Positions 19,358 to 27,564 of a stretch of 64,000 nucleotides of DNA are shown in pieces; the first letter of the stretch is position 1; the number at the start of each line of letters is the position of its first letter. The stretch spans positions 1 to 64,000 of the forward strand of contig CALUCD010000001.1 of the NCBI GenBank assembly GCA_943914465.1, given 5' to 3'. The notes beneath the pieces are model-generated. The model saw only the letters and a list, made by a program, of their open reading frames with translations, did not search any database and had not been told where the DNA came from. The translations under genes were made by a program, and so were the position numbers. Origin of the DNA: an uncultured Corynebacterium sp. Its GTDB lineage: Bacteria; Actinomycetota; Actinomycetes; Mycobacteriales; Mycobacteriaceae.

Positions 19358-19950
19358 AGTTCCTGCACCTCGCCCGCTACTTTGATCAGGTTGACCCCGT
19401 CCGACGAATCGATTGGTTGCAGGGTGACCACTACGTCCTCAGCTTTTGCGGTGGGGATGTTTTTGCCGACGTAATCGGCCCGAATTGGCAGCTCACGGTG
19501 GCCGCGATCAACCAAAACAGCGAGCTCGATCGCTTGCGGTCTGCCGATATCGCGCAGTGAATCAAGGGCTGCTCGAACTGTGCGCCCAGAGTAGAGAACA
19601 TCATCGACGAGGATCACGGTCGTCCCATCTACAGGCACCGGGATCTGCGTGTCCCTCAGCGCGCGGTGCGGTTTATCACGCAGATCGTCTCGATACAGCG
19701 TCACGTCCAGGCTCCCGACAGGAATTCGTACGTCCGCAAACTCCTCAATTGCTGCGGCGATCCGCTGCGCCAGGGGAACCCCGCCTGAGGGAATTCCAAG
19801 TAGGAGCACCGGCGACGGAGTGTTTGACTTTTCACCCGAACGCTCGTTGAGCGCGGTCTTTTCAATGATTTGGTGCGCGATGCGTGCGATCGTGCGCGCG
19901 ACGTCTGAAGCACTCAGCAGCTCTACCGTCGCTCGGTCGCTCTCACTCAT
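19354..19950 (-). CDS. pyrR: Pyrimidine operon regulator PyrR (uracil phosphoribosyltransferase fold)
   Basis: RNA-binding regulator that senses UMP/UTP and controls the pyr operon; many members also have uracil phosphoribosyltransferase activity. 198 residues. The PRPP loop VILVDDVLYSGRTVRAALD and LLLGIPSGGVPLAQRI are typical. It is the first gene of the operon, with a strong AGGAGG before the ATG at 19950. Actinobacterial PyrR is known to act on its own leader at the level of translation in mycobacteria, so the leader upstream is the likely target. Confidence 0.95.
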   Translation of the reverse strand: MSESDRATVELLSASDVARTIARIAHQIIEKTALNERSGEKSNTPSPVLLLGIPSGGVPLAQRIAAAIEEFADVRIPVGSLDVTLYRDDLRDKPHRALRDTQIPVPVDGTTVILVDDVLYSGRTVRAALDSLRDIGRPQAIELAVLVDRGHRELPIRADYVGKNIPTAKAEDVVVTLQPIDSSDGVNLIKVAGEVQEL

Positions 19951-20024
19951 CGGACCTCCTTCCCCGCCTCACAGTGCGGAATTTAAAGGATGTCTAATCG
20001 GTTTGAGGCCTATTCTCAGGACCG
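19951..20024 (-). promoter_or_regulatory. pyr operon 5' leader, candidate PyrR target
   Basis: About 74 bases between the predicted transcription start near 20024 and the pyrR ATG. The stretch GGTCC-TGAGAATA-GGCC can form a small stem with a purine-rich GAGA loop, loosely recalling the PyrR binding loop of other bacteria, and the AGGAGG of pyrR lies at the other end. No terminator is apparent, so control would be translational. Pattern only, with low certainty. Confidence 0.35.
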
Positions 20025-20030
20025 TTAGGC

Positions 20031-20036
20031 ATAGTA
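20031..20036 (-). promoter_or_regulatory. Extended -10 box (TGC-TACTAT) of the pyr operon
   Basis: TGCTACTAT on the minus strand is an extended -10 element in the gap shared with the divergent gene at 20068. A TTGTAT lies 15 bases upstream as a short-spaced -35. This would start transcription near 20024. Confidence 0.5.
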
Positions 20037-20067
20037 GCACCACATCGAGACATACAAGGAGATTCTC

Positions 20068-21411
20068 ATGGGTTTTACCGCCACCCACACCGTCCCCGCG
20101 CAGCGCTCGGAAGTCTGGCAGTGGCACGCTCGCCCGGGAGCCGTTTCCCGGCTGACACCACCGTTTCTGCCCATGACACCGGTGCGACAAGCTGAATCGC
20201 TGCGCAGCGGAACAACTGTGTTCCATCTTCCAGCGGGCATGAAATGGGTCGCGCAGCATCAAGCCGACGGCTATCAGGTGCGCGAGCAGTTTGTAGATGA
20301 AGCCACCAACCAACCGCTCAAGGCTGCCACCAGTTGGCGACACACGCACACGTTCACAGACGCCGAAACCACCAACGGGGCGGCTGCGACGCGCATTACC
20401 GACACCGTTGATACCTATATCCCTGCAGTTGCGCTGCGTTCCGCGTTCGCATACCGGCAGCACCAGCTCAGCAACGACCTTGCGTTCATCAACTCTTTGC
20501 CGGAAACGAAGCCTCTCGTCATCGCTATCACTGGGGCAAGCGGGCTGGTCGGATCACACTTGCGGGCACAGCTGACCACCGCGGGACATCGCGTGATTTC
20601 GCTGACGCGCGGCAAACCCTCCGCAGGCGAGCGGCAGTGGAACCCGGATAATCCTGACCAGGACCTACTGCGCGGGGTCGACGCGGTTGCTCACCTCGCC
20701 GGTGAATCAATCATGGGGCGCTTCACCGAGGAGAAGAAGCGCGCAATCCGTGATTCTCGAGTCGGCCCGACACGCAAACTTGCCCGCCTAGCTGCGGACT
20801 CTGGGGTAAGCACGTTCGTCACCGCGTCCGCGGTTGGCTACTACGGCACGGACGCAGGCGATCATCCACACACGGAGCAAGACGGGCCCGGTGCAGGATT
20901 CCTGGCGGAGGTATGCGCCGAATGGGAGGAAGCATCTCACGTCGACGGCCTGCGAGTGGTGAACATCCGGACCGGGCTCGCGCTCTCCGGTGCAGGCGGG
21001 TTGCTCCCTCTGTTGAAAGCCTCAGTGGCCTCCGGTTTGGGTGCGCGTTTTGGCGGTGGAGAGTTCTGGATGTCCTGGGTTGCGCTCGACGACCTCACAG
21101 ATGCATACGTGCTCTCGCTTGTTGACGCCTCCTTGTCCGGCCCCATCAATGCCACCGCCCCCAACCCGGTCACGAACGCGGAACTGTCTGCCACGTTGGC
21201 AGCGTTGCTCCACCGGCCGAATCTTCTTCCTATTCCGACACTCGGGCCGAAGCTCGTTCTGGGAACAGAAGGCGCCGACGAACTCGCGCTTGCCAACCAG
21301 CGCGTGATTCCCGCAGTTGCACAAGCCGCTCGATGGCGCTTTCGCTACCCCACCCTGGAAACTGCGCTCGTCCACGAGCTTGGAAAAGAGCGCCTGATGG
21401 ACGACCAGTAG
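20068..21411 (+). CDS. SRPBCC-SDR fusion protein (TIGR01777 epimerase family)
   Basis: 447 residues. The N-terminal part (about 1-145) resembles an SRPBCC/START-like ligand-binding domain; the rest is an extended short-chain dehydrogenase of the TIGR01777 family, with the NAD(P) motif ITGASGLVGSHL near residue 153, HLAGESI, the active-site YYGT and the C-terminal DUF1731-like end. The substrate is unknown; the family is also known as SulA-like or YfcH. The fused form is usual in corynebacteria. The ATG follows AAGGAG. Divergent from pyrR. Confidence 0.85.
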   Translation: MGFTATHTVPAQRSEVWQWHARPGAVSRLTPPFLPMTPVRQAESLRSGTTVFHLPAGMKWVAQHQADGYQVREQFVDEATNQPLKAATSWRHTHTFTDAETTNGAAATRITDTVDTYIPAVALRSAFAYRQHQLSNDLAFINSLPETKPLVIAITGASGLVGSHLRAQLTTAGHRVISLTRGKPSAGERQWNPDNPDQDLLRGVDAVAHLAGESIMGRFTEEKKRAIRDSRVGPTRKLARLAADSGVSTFVTASAVGYYGTDAGDHPHTEQDGPGAGFLAEVCAEWEEASHVDGLRVVNIRTGLALSGAGGLLPLLKASVASGLGARFGGGEFWMSWVALDDLTDAYVLSLVDASLSGPINATAPNPVTNAELSATLAALLHRPNLLPIPTLGPKLVLGTEGADELALANQRVIPAVAQAARWRFRYPTLETALVHELGKERLMDDQ

Positions 21412-21421
21412 GCTCATCAGC

Positions 21422-21901
21422 GTGGGCACAGAACACGAGGCAAATACGATCGAGCCTGTCACGCCACAGGCAATCGCTGCGATTTTTGACGCGGAAAAGC
21501 TCGACTACCGCATCGATCCCGCGGGCGACGAGGCTGCAGGTGACCTGGTGCGGTCGGGGTTTATCAATGCCGCGATCGTACTCGGCGTTGACGGCAGCAA
21601 TCTCGTCTTTGAGGCTCTGTGGCGCGGGTCACCCCCGACCAGTCTTGCCAGCGACGTGTTGTTCGCTGTCAACGAGTACAACCAGCTGCAGTTCGCACCG
21701 ACCCTGCGCATGTTCGAAACAGAGGGGCAAACGCTTGCAGTGTCCGCGATTCGCTCGCTTGAAGTTTCCGAAGGTGCGTCGTTCAATCAGTTGGGCGCGT
21801 TCATTGTTCATTCAATTGAGGCGACCATGCACGCCTTCGCGTTTCTTGAGGCGTCGTTTCCAACCCTGGTGATCTGGAAGGACCCACACGATGAGCATTA
21901 G
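21422..21901 (+). CDS. YbjN-domain protein (first of pair)
   Basis: Small cytoplasmic protein of 159 residues with the YbjN fold pattern, related in structure to type III secretion chaperones; molecular function unknown. The core runs from about residue 14 (PQAIAAIFDAEKLDYRI) to the C-terminal helix at about 150. Start is GTG at 21422, 10 bases after the previous stop, with AGG nine bases upstream. It overlaps the next YbjN-like gene by 11 bases, so the two are translated as a coupled pair. Confidence 0.7.
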   Translation: MGTEHEANTIEPVTPQAIAAIFDAEKLDYRIDPAGDEAAGDLVRSGFINAAIVLGVDGSNLVFEALWRGSPPTSLASDVLFAVNEYNQLQFAPTLRMFETEGQTLAVSAIRSLEVSEGASFNQLGAFIVHSIEATMHAFAFLEASFPTLVIWKDPHDEH

Positions 21902-22355
21902 TGGCGGTGGCGACGAGTCCGACGAGTCAACAGCAATGGCCAAACCAACACCAGTCAGCATCGATCGTGTGATCACGATGCTGGGTAGACGCGGCATCGA
22001 GCTGCAGACCGACGCGACCAGCCGCGCTGCCCAGGGGAGCGTTCACGGTTGCGGGCTTCTGCTTGCGCTTTTGGATAGCGTGCTCATCGTGCGTATTGAC
22101 TCCCCCACCGATGTCCGCTCCGATTCGTCGGACGCGACACTCTACTATGCCGCCAATAAGGTGAACTCCGCACAAGTTGAGGCACGTGCCCTCGTGGTTA
22201 ACCGGACAGAGAACCTCACGTTGCGAGCAGAGGCCGAGATCCCTGTCGCGGCCGGGATGACAGATGAGCAATTATCCACCTGCACGCATGCTGCAGTGAA
22301 GGCGGTGGTGGCGTGTCAACGAGCGCTGCAGGATCTCGTCGACACGCTGGGGTAA
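21891..22355 (+). CDS. YbjN-like protein (second of pair)
   Basis: 154 residues, same general architecture as its upstream neighbour but diverged in sequence: a short acidic N-terminal tail, then PTPVSIDRVITMLGRRGIEL and a C-terminal helix VKAVVACQRALQDLVDTL. Function unknown. Likely partner or paralogue of the upstream gene, with which it overlaps by 11 bases. Its TAA abuts the TAA of the convergent PPK2 gene with no base between, so transcripts of the two strands must overlap. Confidence 0.65.
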   Translation: MSISGGGDESDESTAMAKPTPVSIDRVITMLGRRGIELQTDATSRAAQGSVHGCGLLLALLDSVLIVRIDSPTDVRSDSSDATLYYAANKVNSAQVEARALVVNRTENLTLRAEAEIPVAAGMTDEQLSTCTHAAVKAVVACQRALQDLVDTLG

Positions 22356-23207
22356 TTAGGACCGTTTGAGCCGGTCCAGCTCGACCTGCGGGTCAAAGTC
22401 AGCAGCAGGCCAGGAAAGGTCGAGGGATTCTAGCGCGTCTACAAGCAAGGTTTTGACCACGGCCCGGCAGTACGTCTTGTCATCGGACGGGATGCAGTAC
22501 CACGGTGCCGCCTCCGTTGACGTACGCGTCATGGCGATCTGGTAGGCGGCCATGTACTGCGACCACAGCGCGCGATCGTCGATATCACCCGGATTGTACT
22601 TCCAGTGCTTCTTCGGGTTCTCGATGCGTTTTTTCAAGTTTTCCGCTTGAGCATCGCGAGAAATGTGGGGCATGACTTTGATGATCCGCGTCCCACGAGC
22701 GACGAGACCCTCTTCGAACTCAACAATTGCCCCGTACCGGCGCTCAATTTCCTCCGGGGAAGCCATTTGCTTCACCCGCTGCACCAGCACGTCCTCATAG
22801 TGTGAACGATCAAAGACGGAAATTTGCCCCGGAGCAGGCAAATGCGGTTCGAACCGCCATAAAAAGTCGTGGGCTGCTTCTTCTTCCGTTGGCTTGCCAA
22901 AGGCCTGAACATGCACACCCTGAAGATCCATAGTCTTTCCGATGACGTGCCGGATGATCCCGCCCTTGCCCGACGTGTCCATGCCTTGGAGCACGAGCAG
23001 GATCGATCCCGCGTCCTCGTTTTCGGCACGTCCATTGGCGTAGAGCTTTTCTTGCAGTTCGTCGAGTTGGTCGTCATAGACGCTGAACGCGCGTGCAACT
23101 GCGTCAGAATCCTTTAGACCCGGGGTCGACGCGGGATCAACATCGTCGATTTGAAATGTTGGACCGACTCGAAGTGAATGTGCTTCTTCTATTGAGATCT
23201 TAGGCAT
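22356..23207 (-). CDS. ppk2: Polyphosphate kinase 2 family protein
   Basis: Transfers phosphate between polyphosphate and nucleotides (ADP/ATP or GDP/GTP in characterised members). 283 residues, a single PPK2 domain. Walker A LQGMDTSGKGG near residue 76 and Walker B DRSHYEDVL near 136 are intact, as is the lid region ENPKKHWKYNPGD. Start at ATG 23207; an ATG 12 bases upstream overlapping the nusB stop is also possible. It follows efp-nusB and may be co-transcribed with them. Nucleotide preference cannot be read from the sequence. Confidence 0.92.
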   Translation of the reverse strand: MPKISIEEAHSLRVGPTFQIDDVDPASTPGLKDSDAVARAFSVYDDQLDELQEKLYANGRAENEDAGSILLVLQGMDTSGKGGIIRHVIGKTMDLQGVHVQAFGKPTEEEAAHDFLWRFEPHLPAPGQISVFDRSHYEDVLVQRVKQMASPEEIERRYGAIVEFEEGLVARGTRIIKVMPHISRDAQAENLKKRIENPKKHWKYNPGDIDDRALWSQYMAAYQIAMTRTSTEAAPWYCIPSDDKTYCRAVVKTLLVDALESLDLSWPAADFDPQVELDRLKRS

Positions 23208-23215
23208 GCTTGCTC

Positions 23216-23713
23216 TCATTCGACAGGATCAACAGGCTCACCAGGATCAGTAGGTTGAGCCTGGTCAGGCGCGTTCTCCTGGTTGTGCTGGACGATGCTG
23301 TCGAGTACTGCATGGATATACGGTGGGGCTTGGTTCCCCGAGTACTCCGTCGCCATTTCGAGTGCGTTCGCAATCGCGATGGCGGCTGGGACCTCATCGT
23401 TGAACAGAATCTCCCACGTGCCGACTCGAAGAATCTGGCGATCAACCGCCGGCAACCGGTGGAGTTCCCAATCCCGGGTGAGAAAACGCTCGATGGCATC
23501 ATCGAGGTCGTCGAGCTGTTCAGCAGCACCGCCGATAATCTCACGTGTGTAGTCCGCAATAGGCGCCACGGCGTTTTTCGGGTCGAGCGATAGCTCCACC
23601 CGGTCTTCGACGATAGCGACCGGGTCAATGTCGCGGGTCTCTGCTTCGAAGAGAATGTCGACCGCCCGGCGCCGGGCGCGGTAACGCGCACCGTGGCGTT
23701 TATAGTCCGGCAT
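23216..23713 (-). CDS. nusB: Transcription antitermination factor NusB
   Basis: RNA-binding factor in rRNA antitermination complexes. 165 residues: basic N-terminus YKRHGARYRARRRAVDILFEAE, all-helical core with VDRQILRVGTWEIL and NALEMATEYSG, then an acidic, proline-rich C-terminal tail from about residue 143. Its start overlaps the efp stop by one base (TGATG). Shorter than in Corynebacterium glutamicum, but the core is complete. Confidence 0.93.
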   Translation of the reverse strand: MPDYKRHGARYRARRRAVDILFEAETRDIDPVAIVEDRVELSLDPKNAVAPIADYTREIIGGAAEQLDDLDDAIERFLTRDWELHRLPAVDRQILRVGTWEILFNDEVPAAIAIANALEMATEYSGNQAPPYIHAVLDSIVQHNQENAPDQAQPTDPGEPVDPVE

Positions 23714-24276
23714 CAGTTGTTGACGCGCGACAGGTACTCACCGGTGCGGGTATCTACCTTGACAACGTTGCCGGTCTCAAGAAACAGCGGCACCTGAATC
23801 TCGGCACCGGTCTCGAGGGTAGCGGGTTTAGTTCCACCGGTGGAGCGGTCTCCCTGCAAGCCTGGTTCAGTGTGTTCGATCGCAAGGTCTACTGAGATCG
23901 GAAGCTCTGCAAACAGCGCCTCTCCTTCATGGAACGAAACCTGCACACGCATGTTCTCGAGCAGGAAACGCGCCGCGTCACCGAACTTTTCCCCGGGGAG
24001 TTCGTATTGCTCGAACGTCTTATCGTCCATCACAACATAGTTCGCGCCGTCGTTGTACAGGTATGTCATGTCCCGACGATCCACCGTCGCGGTCTCAACC
24101 TTGACACCCGCATTCCAGGTCTTATCTACAGTCTTGCCCGAGACGACATCTTTGAGCTTAGTGCGCACAAACGCAGGCCCTTTGCCTGGTTTGACGTGCT
24201 GAAACTCGATGATCTGCTGGAGTTTGCCATCAACCTTGAGCACTAAGCCGTTCTTGAAATCGGCGGTGGTTGCCAC
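23713..24276 (-). CDS. efp: Elongation factor P
   Basis: Relieves ribosome stalling at proline stretches. 187 residues in three beta-barrel domains. The tip loop reads HVKPGKGPAFVRTKL, with the lysine that is modified in many bacteria; no modifying enzyme is seen nearby. The C-terminal signature PLFLETGNVVKVDTRTGEYL-type end is present. GTG start at 24276 behind AAGGGAAG; the upstream 15 codons of the open frame are not family-like. Directly followed by nusB. Confidence 0.95.
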   Translation of the reverse strand: MATTADFKNGLVLKVDGKLQQIIEFQHVKPGKGPAFVRTKLKDVVSGKTVDKTWNAGVKVETATVDRRDMTYLYNDGANYVVMDDKTFEQYELPGEKFGDAARFLLENMRVQVSFHEGEALFAELPISVDLAIEHTEPGLQGDRSTGGTKPATLETGAEIQVPLFLETGNVVKVDTRTGEYLSRVNN

Positions 24277-24335
24277 GGGGTGCTTCCCTTTCAGCTCGAC
24301 GCTCGCACATGCGACTGACATTAAGCATGATTACC

Positions 24336-25427
24336 TTACAGCACAATGAGCTCAGTGGGGTATTGGGTGATCACGCGCGGCGCTCCGGTCGTGATGATCA
24401 AGGTGTCCTCAATTCGCACCCCGCCCTTGCCCGGTACATATATCCCCGGTTCAATTGTTAACGTCATCGCTTCACGCAGAACACCCTTCCCGGTGATCGA
24501 TGCGGACGGGGCTTCATGAACATCAAGGCCGATGCCGTGCCCGGTTGAGTGCACAAAATACTCGCCGTAACCAGCCTCGGTGATCACATGACGCGCGGCT
24601 GCGTCGACGTCTACAAGCGTCGTGCCCTCGGTAGCGGCGTGCACACCAGCGCGCTGCGCGGCACGTGTGACCTCGTATATCTCTCGCAAGAACGGGTCTG
24701 GCTCCCCGATCGCGAACGTTCGGGTCATGTCGGAGTTGAATCCGTGCCGGTGCATACCGAAATCAATCGTGACAAGATCACCGGCCTGAAGTGGCCGGTC
24801 GCCCGCACCATAATGCGGCATTGCCCCATTCGGTCCCGAGGCGACAATGGTGTCAAAACTCGGGCGTTGCGCACCTAACATACGCATCCGGTGCTCCAAA
24901 TCAGCTGCGATTTCGCGCTCGGTGCGCCCCGCATGCACACCACCTGCCTCGACGAGTTCACTCAAGGCTTGTACCGACAGTGCAGCAGCTTCGGTCAGCA
25001 GAGTGAGTTCAGTGGTGTCTTTCGTTGCCCGGATCTCTTCAACGACACCACCGACCGGCACCAAACTTGTGCCCGCAGGAAGCGCCGCGGTGAGCTTTTC
25101 GAGCTGAGCGACTGATACGTGTTCCGCTTCGAACCCGATACGGTGGCCTTCCGCCACATCTGCGAGCAACTCCGCCGCCAAGTGCCGGGTGATGGTAGCT
25201 GGGATGTCCGGCACTTCACGCTCGATCTGCGTGGTGTATCGGCCATCGGTGGCAATACGTGCCGTTCGATCCTTCGAGACGAGCAACGCGGCGTTTGAAC
25301 CAGTGAACCCGGATAGGTAGCGCACGTGAGTCAGGTGCGTGATCAACATGTCGTCGACCCGCTGCGCGGCGAGCTCAGATGCAAGCTTTCTGCGCCGTGT
25401 TTCAAACCGGGTGTCTGCCATTCCCAT
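24336..25427 (-). CDS. pepQ: Xaa-Pro aminopeptidase/dipeptidase (M24B)
   Basis: Metallopeptidase that cleaves proline-containing peptides. 363 residues: creatinase-like N-terminal domain, then the pita-bread catalytic domain from about 140. All five metal ligands are seen: TIDFGM, SDMTRTFAIG, STGHGIGLDVHE, TIEPGIY and RIEDTL. ATG at 25427 has AAGGAG six bases upstream. Lies between aroQ and efp, the usual place in this genus. Confidence 0.93.
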   Translation of the reverse strand: MGMADTRFETRRRKLASELAAQRVDDMLITHLTHVRYLSGFTGSNAALLVSKDRTARIATDGRYTTQIEREVPDIPATITRHLAAELLADVAEGHRIGFEAEHVSVAQLEKLTAALPAGTSLVPVGGVVEEIRATKDTTELTLLTEAAALSVQALSELVEAGGVHAGRTEREIAADLEHRMRMLGAQRPSFDTIVASGPNGAMPHYGAGDRPLQAGDLVTIDFGMHRHGFNSDMTRTFAIGEPDPFLREIYEVTRAAQRAGVHAATEGTTLVDVDAAARHVITEAGYGEYFVHSTGHGIGLDVHEAPSASITGKGVLREAMTLTIEPGIYVPGKGGVRIEDTLIITTGAPRVITQYPTELIVL

Positions 25428-25452
25428 GCCTTGCTCCTTGCCCTTTGGTTGG

Positions 25453-25893
25453 CTAACGCTTATTCGCCGTTGCCAGAAATTCTAGGGCGAGTGCGTACCC
25501 ATCGATACCAAGACCAGCGATCACACCACGGGCAAGCGGTGAGAGGTACGAATGAGCTCGAAACGGTTCACGGGCGTACACGTTCGAGATATGGACTTCG
25601 ATGAACCCCTGCCCCTCAGCAACCTCGGCAACGGCATCACGCAGAGCCACCGACGTATGGGTGAACCCGCCCGGGTTGATGATGACGGGCCACGCCTGGT
25701 CCGCCGCCTCGTGCACCCAATCAATCAGATCGCCCTCATGATTCGACTGCCGCAGTTCCACATCAACGCCCAGTTCTTCGGCTTGCTTGCGCACTCGCTT
25801 GTCGACGTCCTCCAGCGTCGCCCTCCCATACACCTCCGGCTGGCGCTTGCCCAGCCGGTTCAAGTTCGGACCATTTATAATCAGAACCTTCAT
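25453..25893 (-). CDS. aroQ: 3-dehydroquinate dehydratase, type II
   Basis: Third shikimate pathway step: dehydrates 3-dehydroquinate. 146 residues, type II fold. Motifs: INGPNLNRLGKRQPEVYG with the catalytic Arg and Tyr, QSNHEGDLIDWV, INPGGFTHTSVALRDA, VHISNVYAREPFR. ATG at 25893 with GGAGG five bases upstream. 24 bases after aroB. Often called aroD in older corynebacterial annotations. Confidence 0.96.
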   Translation of the reverse strand: MKVLIINGPNLNRLGKRQPEVYGRATLEDVDKRVRKQAEELGVDVELRQSNHEGDLIDWVHEAADQAWPVIINPGGFTHTSVALRDAVAEVAEGQGFIEVHISNVYAREPFRAHSYLSPLARGVIAGLGIDGYALALEFLATANKR

Positions 25894-25917
25894 CTCGACC
25901 TCCAATGGTGGATCCTG

Positions 25918-26970
25918 CTATTGCGAAATGGCGGCGTAAGCCGCTCGAAGTTCATCTTCATTCGCATCCTCGATGCGTGTGCATGAGCCCAGCCCGTCAA
26001 GTGCAACGAAGCGAATCCTGCCGTCGCGGTTCTTCTTGTCGTGGGTCATCGCCTCATACAGTTCGTCGAACGCCGATGCCTCGTAGCTCGTCGGCAGTCC
26101 GATCCCTTTGAGCACGTCGTAGTGGAGCTGCAGCAGCGAAGCGTCAATCAAACCCCGATTGTGCGCAAGGTGGGCAACGAACATCATGCCGACTGCAACG
26201 GCGTTGCCATGACGCCAGCGGTAGTTCTCCCGACGCTCGATTGCATGGCCAAGGGTGTGGCCATAGTTGAGGATCTCGCGCAAGCCAGCTTCTTTCAAAT
26301 CCTCGCTGACGACCGCGGCCTTCACTGCCACCGAGCGGTGAACCAGCTCCTCCCAGTGGCGCTCAGGCCGCTGCTGATAAAGCTCGAGTATCCGGGGGTC
26401 CGCGATAAAGCCAGTCTTAATGAGCTCCGCCGAACCCGCGACCAGTTCCCCGGGAGGCAGCGTGGCCAAACGCTCCAGATCGATGAACACCGCGTCCGGC
26501 TCATGGAATGCGCCCACAAGATTCTTGCCTACAGCCGTGTTGATCCCAGTCTTTCCACCGACCGCAGCGTCAACCATCGCCAACAGCGTAGTGGGCACCT
26601 GCACCACCTTGATACCGCGCATCCAGGCAGCGGCCACAAAACCGGCGAGGTCTGTCACTGCACCACCGCCGATACCAACGACCAAATCCTGGCGCGCGAA
26701 CCCTGCCTGTCCGAGTTCGTCCCACAGTCTGCCCGCCACCGCGAGTGTTTTCGCTTCTTCTGCGTCAGGGACCTCACACAGCCGCACCTCGATGCCGAGG
26801 GAGTCAAGTTCGTCACTCAACTCCTGTGCCACGTCACGCAGCGGAGGTTGATACACCATCGCAGCCTTGCGGGCACCGGAGTCACGCACATGACCGACAA
26901 GCTGGAACGTTACCTGCGAGCCGATATGAATCGCATACGGGCTCGAGCCAGTCACCTCGACAACAGGCAT
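25918..26970 (-). CDS. aroB: 3-dehydroquinate synthase
   Basis: Converts DAHP to 3-dehydroquinate using NAD and a metal ion. 350 residues. NAD-binding GIGGGAVTDLAGFVAA and PTTLLAMVDAAVGGKTGIN; metal ligands include the His of NYGHTLGHAIE. It follows aroK by 21 bases and precedes aroQ by 24, so the three are one transcript. Confidence 0.96.
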   Translation of the reverse strand: MPVVEVTGSSPYAIHIGSQVTFQLVGHVRDSGARKAAMVYQPPLRDVAQELSDELDSLGIEVRLCEVPDAEEAKTLAVAGRLWDELGQAGFARQDLVVGIGGGAVTDLAGFVAAAWMRGIKVVQVPTTLLAMVDAAVGGKTGINTAVGKNLVGAFHEPDAVFIDLERLATLPPGELVAGSAELIKTGFIADPRILELYQQRPERHWEELVHRSVAVKAAVVSEDLKEAGLREILNYGHTLGHAIERRENYRWRHGNAVAVGMMFVAHLAHNRGLIDASLLQLHYDVLKGIGLPTSYEASAFDELYEAMTHDKKNRDGRIRFVALDGLGSCTRIEDANEDELRAAYAAISQ

Positions 26971-26991
26971 AATCGGGAACCCTTCCTCACG

Positions 26992-27564
26992 CTACTCGGG
27001 ATCGATGAAGCTTAGCACCTGTGCAACCACGCGCTGAGGCGGACGAGCATCAGTGCGCACCCGATGGTCAGCCACTTCCCGGTAGAACGCTTCACGGGCC
27101 TCCAACAGGTCCCGGTAATGCTGGGCCGGGTCCGCGGCATCGAGTACAGGACGTGAACTATCTCCCGCTGTTCGGCGGATACCTTCTTCTGGCGACACAT
27201 CAATCCACACCACGGTGTGGTGCTGGAGAAGCGTTCGGGTGGACTCGGTGAGCACTGCCCCCCCTCCTAAACTCACCACCCCGCCGGTTGCCAGTGCCTG
27301 AGCAACGTATCCCGCTTCTATCTCCCGAAAACGCTCTTCACCGAGTTCTGAAAAGAGTGCGCCGCAGGTTGTGCCCTCGCCTTGTTCAATCAGCGCATCG
27401 GAGTCAACCATCGGCAGATTCAGTGCGCGTGCGAGACGGCGGCTGATTGTGGACTTACCGGCTCCCGGTGGGCCGACCAGTACTACCCGCGGCGAGGAGT
27501 GAACAATGTGGCCTGTATGGCCGGTGTCGGCAGCGTGAGCGGTGGTGTCGTCGAGGTCAGCCAC
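26992..27564 (-). CDS. aroK: Shikimate kinase
   Basis: Phosphorylates shikimate with ATP. 190 residues from the GTG at 27564, which overlaps the aroC stop by eight bases. P-loop VGPPGAGKST near residue 29, shikimate-binding DSDALIEQ and SLGGGAVL, lid residues around RRTAGDSSRP. The first 22 or so residues form a histidine-rich extension (HAADTGHTGHIVH) not needed for the fold. No better internal start is available. Confidence 0.95.
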   Translation of the reverse strand: MADLDDTTAHAADTGHTGHIVHSSPRVVLVGPPGAGKSTISRRLARALNLPMVDSDALIEQGEGTTCGALFSELGEERFREIEAGYVAQALATGGVVSLGGGAVLTESTRTLLQHHTVVWIDVSPEEGIRRTAGDSSRPVLDAADPAQHYRDLLEAREAFYREVADHRVRTDARPPQRVVAQVLSFIDPE

